Origin: Augochlora pura
Taxonomy: Eukaryota; Arthropoda; Insecta; Hymenoptera; Halictidae
NCBI RefSeq assembly: GCF_028453695.1
Contig: NC_135780.1
Span: 5,208,001 to 5,272,000 of the forward strand
Reading direction: 5' to 3'
DNA: 64,000 nt
Position numbers and translations under genes: made by a program. Below, in pieces: positions 57,596-64,000 of the stretch. Numbering within the stretch: the stretch's first letter is position 1; each line of letters begins with the position of its first letter. Below the pieces are notes generated by a model. That model saw only the letters and a program-made list of their open reading frames with translations. It was not told the DNA's origin and did not search any database.

Positions 57596-57771
57596 AATGG
57601 TAAAATTAAAAATTGTTGGAACACTTTCCACAATTGTTTTTATAGATATCGCCGAAGCGTAGATTGAAATATTTGTTGAAAGTGTCATTGTTATATAAAA
57701 TAGAAATACTAGAAGCCAGAAAAATTATTTTAGATTCGCGATTGAAATGTCTTCGAGTGCAAAGGGGTTAA
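57596..57771 (+). mobile_element. Family A TTAA-type element, right-hand copy
   Basis: TTTTTATAGATATCGCC, TTGTTGAAAGTGTC, TTATATAAAATAGAAATACT and GATTGAAATGTCTTCGAGTG followed by CAAAGGGGTTAA match the right part of the element at 9418-9622. TTAA is at 57768-57771. The left terminus is not clear. Confidence 0.65.
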
Positions 57772-58173
57772 TCAATGCGAAAGAAGTAAAAAAGCCGTTA
57801 ATATAAATATATTAAAATTAATAGCGAAACTACCATAAAATAGCAGTAGTAGAAATAAGGCATCGATGCAAGGAAGTATGAAAGAATAGAGAAAATAGGG
57901 AAAGATGGAGATACAAGCGGAATGAGAATGAGGGCAGAACGACGGATTTATAATAGTTCTGGATAAAAAATATGAGAAAGCGTTCGTAACGGTTTGCGAT
58001 AATTAACAAACGGTTCGGACAGTTACGATGTTGCGTACGGTGTACAGTGTGATTCAGAACGAAAAACAGAAACCACGGACCAGTGGCGAAAAAATTAGCT
58101 TGCTTAGAATTCACGACGAGAGATAAATGCGTACAATAATAATTTCGATATTTACTCATGAAAATCGGAGAAG
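57772..58173. other. AT-rich noncoding stretch, nothing recognised
   Basis: The antisense frame 57830-58159 (109 codons) is Phe/Leu/Tyr-rich as expected from AT-rich DNA and has no recognisable domain. Confidence 0.45.
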
Positions 58174-58485
58174 GAACGATTTAATAATTTTCGAAAGGAT
58201 AAAATAATTCTTGGAACGATTTAATAATTTTTGGAACCGTATAATAATTTTTGAAACGAGAAAATAATTTTTGGAATGGTATAATAATTTTTGGAACGAT
58301 ATAATAATTTTTGAAACGAGAAAATCATTTTTGGAACCATATAATGATTTCTGGAACGATAAAATGATTTCTGGAACGATATAATAATTTTTGGAACGCT
58401 ATAATAATTTCTAGAACGATATAATAATTTTTGGAACGCTACAATAATTTTTGGAACGACATAATAATTTTTGGAACGATAGGAA
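58174..58485 (+). repeat. 20-bp tandem repeat, about 15 units
   Basis: The consensus unit is GATATAATAATTTTTGGAAC. Period is 20 bp with a superimposed 60-bp pattern: units starting near 58240 and 58300 share the GTATAATAATTTTTGAAACG then AGAAAAT order. The 174-codon antisense frame is open because 60 bp is a multiple of three. There are no spacers, so it is not a CRISPR array. Confidence 0.95.
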
Positions 58486-61370
58486 ACCCTAGCGGAACGA
58501 CGGCCGCGAAGAAAGACCGTAGAACACGCAAGAGCGTTCTGTCCTCTGCGTGGCCTAATTACGCACCCTGAATTCCTGTAATTATAATAATTAGCCTGCC
58601 GGCCCGTCATGCCCGAATCGACGCGCGGTCCCCTCGAACGGCACAACGACGAACGGCTGTCGACGCGGCGCACAGTCCGAGAGTATCGTGCCGGAATCTC
58701 GATTCCAGGAAAGCCATTGAAAGCCGGGTCCTCGTACGAATCCATGCCTCGGTATACGTTTCGTGTCTAATTCCGTCCGCAGCCTGTCCTCGGCGACGCG
58801 TTATCAGGCCGGCGAAACGAGCGCGACGAAAGATCGGGATTGATACCGCGCGCGCGCGCGCGCCCCGTGGTCGTCGCGCGAGAGAAAGGTGATCTCCTTC
58901 AATGCGCTCGATTTCATTAACTTCACCATGGCTGGCGCTCGCGCGCGCGCCGAACACCGGCGATTGATTAAATCCGATTTCACGGCCAATCAATCCATAA
59001 ACGCGCCGCTCGCGGGCCGGCTCCGACCGGCACAGCCTATAAATTCCCATCAACTATTAGAGGAATTTCCCTGCTGCTAGCCTTATCCGCTCGTTTGTAA
59101 CTGTCCCGCGGGGCGTCTCATTAACCAAACCCTGTTCTTGGAAACGGAATCGCGGCCCGGTGACGACGAGAGCCAAAGAAATCTCAAAATACCAGAGCGA
59201 CCTCCTCCGCCTCGGTGAGCCCGGGGGAGGAGCAGGGAGGAGCAGGGAGGAGAGGGCGCCGCGAAAACATGGGGGCAGGAACAATCCGCGTCGCCCGATA
59301 CAGTCCGCTACACGTAAACAATGTACATGTGTTAACAATTGTCGGACACAACGGGATTAAACCGTCTCTTGGCACCGGCGACGGGCGACGCCGACGCCGA
59401 CGCCGACGGCGGTGACAATGGTGTTACGTGACGAGATGTTTATTGCTCGGGCGAAAATCTAGGATTCCGTCGAATGGCGAACATTAACGAGCCTCTTTAA
59501 AATAGATGAGCGGGGGTTTGACAGCGAGACGCTTCGGTGATCCGAGGAAGATTTGTCGCCGCGATATTGTTGCAACGCTGACAATTAACTCGCTTTGTAT
59601 TTAGCCGCGACACGGGTTTGCTTTGATTTAGAACTGTTAAGCGATACCTTGGTCCTTTAAGTGTTGGCGGACGTAAAGAACATGGCAGAAGAAATGTCAA
59701 TTTTTATTATTATTTTTAAGGCTTTGTATTACGTGTTTTATTTGATATCATGCTGATCTTGAGATTGGGGATTTTGTGCATTTATGACAGGATTTCGAGT
59801 AGTTGCAATTTGAAACAGGAAGAGGAAAAAGAATTGAAAAATGTCAATGTATTTATATTATTAATATTATTTTTAAGCTATTTTAGTCATTAATGCAAGG
59901 ACGAACTCACTGCTTAATTAATATTTCTTGCCACTGAAGCAGCCAGACATAACCTCACATAACCTGACTATGCATAAAAATCCGCGATTTATAGAACGTA
60001 TTATTTATTCAGATCACGAATTATGGGAAAATCGTGGCAGATCAAATTCATTTCATTTATTTCATAAATTAAACTTTCAACGCTAAATCCACCAACACTC
60101 GAACGATTATTCTACTATTCAACTAAAAAAAAGTTGAAATCATTGCACTTTGTCGTTGAGCCTTTCGGTTCTAAACTCTACTATTTATGCTTAAACAAGC
60201 GCATAAAGTTGCATTACAATGTCGCGAGTTTTCCGTAAAAGTTGAAATCGTAATTTCCTCCGGAGAGTCGAGGGGCGACAGGGCTAGCTCGCAATGATTC
60301 GAGGTCGCCCGTATCTTAGCCGCTAATTAATTATGTCGGAAATCCATTATCCAGGACGAATGCACTCAATGCAGGGAGGGGAAAGGGGGGCCGTGTCCCA
60401 GACCCGGAGAGCGGGGGCGTTCGAGCTGCTTTTCCGGGGAAGACACATTATAAGTTTTTCCCCGGAGTTAATTTCGTCGGCGATAGCTAAATCCTTTCTC
60501 TCTCCTGCTTCTTTCCCGCCCCCTGGTTTCCCGCTCTTTCGCTCTTTTATCCTTGCGCCACCCCCTCGCGTCCCCCTGCCCCTTGCTCCGCAACCTCCTC
60601 CCTGGCCGTGCTCGAACTAAGAGCGGCTAAGAGTTGGTAGGAGCGTCTCTATGGTTAATTAAACGCATAGATCACCCCCTCTCTAGCAATCTCCACCGAC
60701 TCCTCCTCGCGCGTTCACCACTCCCGCGATCCTCGTGCCCCGCGTCCCTCTCTCTCTCCACACACACACACCCCCGCGCCACCCTCTTGCCTTCTTTTTT
60801 CCATCAGCAACCCTGCGGACGCGTCGCGTTTTCTTTGCATTAGCGAACCTAGACGCCTAATTTTGCGTCGCCAGGACTGTACAATAAAACGCTTATCTCG
60901 GCTTTGTTTTCAGTTTGCGAACACATCGATTGTCTCTCGTGGGTCTTCTTTTGGCCGCCTTCGAACACCGAGCGCGGTAGAACACGATTTATTGCGAATT
61001 TTTGGGGAATTGCTCGATTTACTGAACTTCTGCTGATACGTGATGGTACTATGTATAGGTAAATGTATTTTAATTATATTACGAACATATTTTCACAAGT
61101 CGTAATTTTATATTTTATTTAAGAATAAGTAAGGCAAGAGAATAACAAAATTTAATATTATTCGATGAACGTCCATGTTCATTATATCAGAAAAACAAAA
61201 CGAGAGCTCATTAATTATCCTACGATAACCGGTTCGACTAGTCCACTGTCATCCATTATTGCAATTATGTGAATACCTAGAGCATTGCAAACTTAAACAG
61301 ATGTAGGCTCGTTTTCTTCTAATGTTTGCTTCAATTTGCTGAACAAATTTGCTCGAATCCAGTTAATTGA
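58486..61370. other. Noncoding stretch with simple repeats, no gene recognised
   Basis: CpG-rich at 58490-59660 and 60240-60860. It holds alternating CG at 58847-58863, GGAGCAGGGA tandem units at 59222-59253, a GACGCC repeat at 59380-59412 and (CA)n at about 60760-60772. ATTGATTAAAT and CAATCAATCC near 58964-58997 resemble Hox/Pbx-type sites. The AT-rich intervals are featureless. Confidence 0.5.
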
Positions 61371-61470
61371 AGGAAAAGTTATATTATATGTATTATATAT
61401 TATATATATTATATTATGTATATTATGTTATATATATTATATCATATACATTATATTATATATAATAATG
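61371..61470. repeat. TATATTATA-rich microsatellite
   Basis: About 95 bp of imperfect TATATTATAT/ATGTATTA units. Confidence 0.85.
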
Positions 61471-62923
61471 TTGTATGGAGGTATATGTGAATGTACCCGT
61501 TTATATGAACTACTTTTTTTTTCCGACCGAGAAATATTAATATATAAATGTATCATACATTTATTATACAAATGTTCCACCGTGCACTAACGATATTTTA
61601 TAATCACAAGTATTATACTATATATTTCTATAACGTCCACTATAGAGAATTTCCTAATATTGAAACGGTTTGAAAAATTGCAACTTCGCCGATCTCCTTA
61701 TAAGCGCATCGCTATTTCCACCACATTCGCGGGATGGATGACGGTAGCCTGGTTTCGCTTTAGTCTTATAAATGAGGAGAAGGAGAAACGATCTGTCAGC
61801 CAATGAGGCGATCGCAGAAGCGTGTTCATTGCTTTATCTAGTCCTCTGCAACTAAGACGAACTGTTTGGGAAACGTTAAACTATTTTATTTATATTTCTC
61901 GGTGCTAGTAAAGGAGCAATCGAATGGCTGCTTTAATTGTATTTTATATTCATTGTATAAGAGTAAAAAAAAGCAAAAGTAATGTATAAAAAAGACACGT
62001 TCAACATTCTGTGAACATATAAGATACTAACTCTCCCTTAGGCGAACTTAATAAATTTTGAAGCTGAGTTGTTCATTTAATAACATTTCCAGGAAACCAA
62101 CTAAACAAAGTGAATTGAAATAAATACAATTTGTAAATTACTTCTTAGTTTCGAGATAATAGGAACTACGATTTTCTAACTACAATAAGAAAGCAAGTAA
62201 TCCAACAGCCCAAATAATTCGTTCAAAGAACGGCTCTCATTCTCGTGCACTCTAAAGTTCACGCGATATTTCCAGCATTAGACTCGAGGTAATTTTTGCA
62301 ATCATTCCTTTCGCTGGGCAACCATATTCGCGTCCGCCTAAATTGACTTTCACAAACGTCGGAAGACCGGAGATGTATACGTGATCTTATTAGCAGACTG
62401 CCGAGGACAGGACCGGTCCGCGAAGGGACCAGGAAAATCCGAATGCGATTTTCATATTATTTAGCCGCGAACGAAAACTTGTGAATTTTCTTGTTTCGCG
62501 CCGGGGGAACGTGTCCGCGACGAAGGCGTTTAACTAGACCATCCGTAAAACAGTCGTTCCCGGAGTGCCTCGGTCTCTGAATTTACCGAACAATATATCG
62601 AACAGACAATGACCTGGGGGGAGGCGGAGGGGGGAGGGGATTCGTCGGTATAGCAAGAATATTTCCGTCGTAAAGATTTTATGGTTGCCGCGGCAGGGCT
62701 CGGTGTTTTTTCACGGGATTTTTGAAAAAGCGGGGGACCCCGGGTACTCGGTTTCATACACCCACGTGATCCTCTCGGCGAAAGAGAGGGGGCGGGGGTA
62801 GACGAGGGGTGTCCGGTATTACATACCGGTTTCTCAAGAAGGCGTAACCTCTGCCCGAAACTACCGTCTACGTTTCATTATCGTTTACGCGGGCAAACCC
62901 GTCATCGATTCCTCCTCCGCGCC

Positions 62924-62926
<3 letters not shown>
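61471..62926. other. Noncoding stretch, no gene recognised
   Basis: AT-rich to 62210, then CpG-rich. G-rich runs occur at 62616-62640 (GGGGGGAGGCGGAGGGGGGA) and 62787-62800. Confidence 0.5.

Positions 62927-62995
<69 letters not shown>
62927..62995. repeat. Pure (CT)n microsatellite of 69 bp
   Basis: About 34 uninterrupted CT units, the longest perfect dinucleotide repeat in the window, embedded in CpG-rich DNA. A candidate GAGA-factor site cluster and a likely length polymorphism. Confidence 0.97.
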
Positions 62996-62997
<2 letters not shown>

Positions 62998-64000
62998 CCG
63001 GGTAGCGATCGATCGTTTGACCCGTTTGCCATGAAACGCACGCTTAAATACTCGGCTACGCGATTTATTCGGATTTATAACCGGCGTCCTTATTTAACAC
63101 GATAAAACGTCGCGGCCCCGGCCCGCAGCACGCGCGCATTATTTTAAACATTCCCTCCCGCGGCCCTCTCTATGTGTTTGTAATACGTCGGGCCATATGC
63201 GCGCGAGCGCGCGCGTTGAGAAACGGAATAAATTTGCCTTGTCCCGGGGCACGTGAAAATGTTCGTTTTTCAAAGTTGCCTGACGCGTATCGCGTGTGTG
63301 CCGACTGACGCGGTATCGCGCGGGAATATCTGGATAAAAAAAGGCTTGATGGTTTTTTTTTATTGTTCGCTTTATTGTAATTTTCCTACTTAATTCGAGC
63401 CTCGTTATTTTAGTCCTATGCTAATGAGGGACGCTCGTTAAGCATGCTGCTGCGGGCTTTATATATATATGTATATATATATATATGTATGTTAGCCGCG
63501 TGAACCGAGCCGCACGACGGTTTCTGATGCACACTTTGTCGACGCCGTATCCGTTTACTGCAACTTGCTTGCAGGAAAGTGTTTCTCGTTTTCGATAGTT
63601 CTCTCGCGACGCGAAATCTGTTTCGCTGAACCGTTCTGTCTTTTTTATTTCGAAGTTGTTTATGGTATAGGAGTAACAGCGAATTACCGTTGGTTATTAA
63701 AATTACAAGAGGTTAGTGGAATGACGCAAGAAACCCGAGACCTGATGCAGGAATGTGGATTTTATATCGCAGAACGATTCTAGGGAGAAAAATTGTAGCC
63801 AGCAATTTAGTTCGTCCTTTTTTAATGGTTTCATGATAAATTGAAATGTCACTTCGTTGTTTATAAATACAATAGGATAGCAGAGACGATTGAACAATTG
63901 TTCTGCTTTTAGTTCGTTTTCTGACATATGTGAGACACGTTTTTTCTGATTCCTTATTTTGTCTATTTTTTAAGTAAAATATTAGATACGTCTGTTTTGA
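62996..64000. other. Noncoding stretch to window end, no gene recognised
   Basis: CpG-rich to 63320, a TATATATGTATATATATATA run at about 63460-63490, then AT-richer. Opposed frames at 63565-63783 (plus) and 63703-63927 (minus) overlap and neither is recognised. The window end may truncate features. Confidence 0.45.

Noticed and set aside
58174..58485. Regular short repeats suggestive of a CRISPR array
   Set aside because: Units abut directly with no unique spacers and the sequence context is eukaryotic; it is a minisatellite. The same applies to 45290-45500 and 47210-47525.

Overview
The window looks like nuclear, non-protein-coding DNA from an insect, most likely a hymenopteran and plausibly a bee. 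The support is indirect: AT-rich blocks alternate with CpG-rich blocks, GA/CT microsatellites are very frequent, there are many short non-autonomous elements bounded by TTAA with CCCTTTGCRC-like termini, one mariner transposase relic, and two copies of AT-rich mitochondrial 16S rRNA sequence that resemble hymenopteran 16S. No prokaryotic gene organisation, rRNA operon, tRNA or CRISPR array is present. I recognise no intact protein-coding exon; the open frames are short, overlap on both strands, and mostly run through simple repeats. The window is therefore a gene desert or part of a very large intron.

Layout. 1-700 is a degenerate satellite with a 142-160 bp higher-order period. 2.2-3.9 kb holds two adjacent TTAA-bounded elements and a dispersed 24-bp motif. 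6.2-8.9 kb is rich in polypurine/polypyrimidine tracts, with a 100-N assembly gap at 7311-7410 and a G20 run. 9.2-9.6 kb is a nested pair of TTAA elements. 11.4-11.95 kb is a long hairpin followed by an ATTATAGT satellite. 19.1 kb carries a miniature retroposition scar with 14-bp target duplications. 25.6 kb is a nuclear copy of mitochondrial 16S (3' half), and 53.3-53.8 kb is a second one (5' half, opposite strand). 27.9 kb is a 118-bp tandem duplication. 30.2-31.7 kb has tandem repeats and a TTAA element. 33.1-33.5 kb is a compound direct/inverted repeat. 35.6-35.8 kb is the decayed C-terminal end of a mariner transposase. 44.8-45.2 kb is a tandem duplication in which one copy is split by a TTAA element, so the other copy preserves the empty site. 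45.2-45.5 and 47.2-47.5 kb are two copies of an element carrying a 30-bp palindromic minisatellite. 48.7, 52.6 and 54.3 kb hold three same-orientation copies of a GC-rich element of about 115 bp that I cannot assign to any known family. 55.4-55.6, 56.9-57.1 and 58.2-58.5 kb hold a further TTAA element and two AT-rich tandem arrays. The remainder is simple-repeat-studded noncoding DNA.

The two observations I would follow first are the three-copy element at 48.7-54.5 kb, with core GAATTAATGGAAACACGC, and the shared design of the TTAA elements: terminal TTAA, then 15-18 bp, then a short palindrome whose sequence differs between families while its position is conserved.
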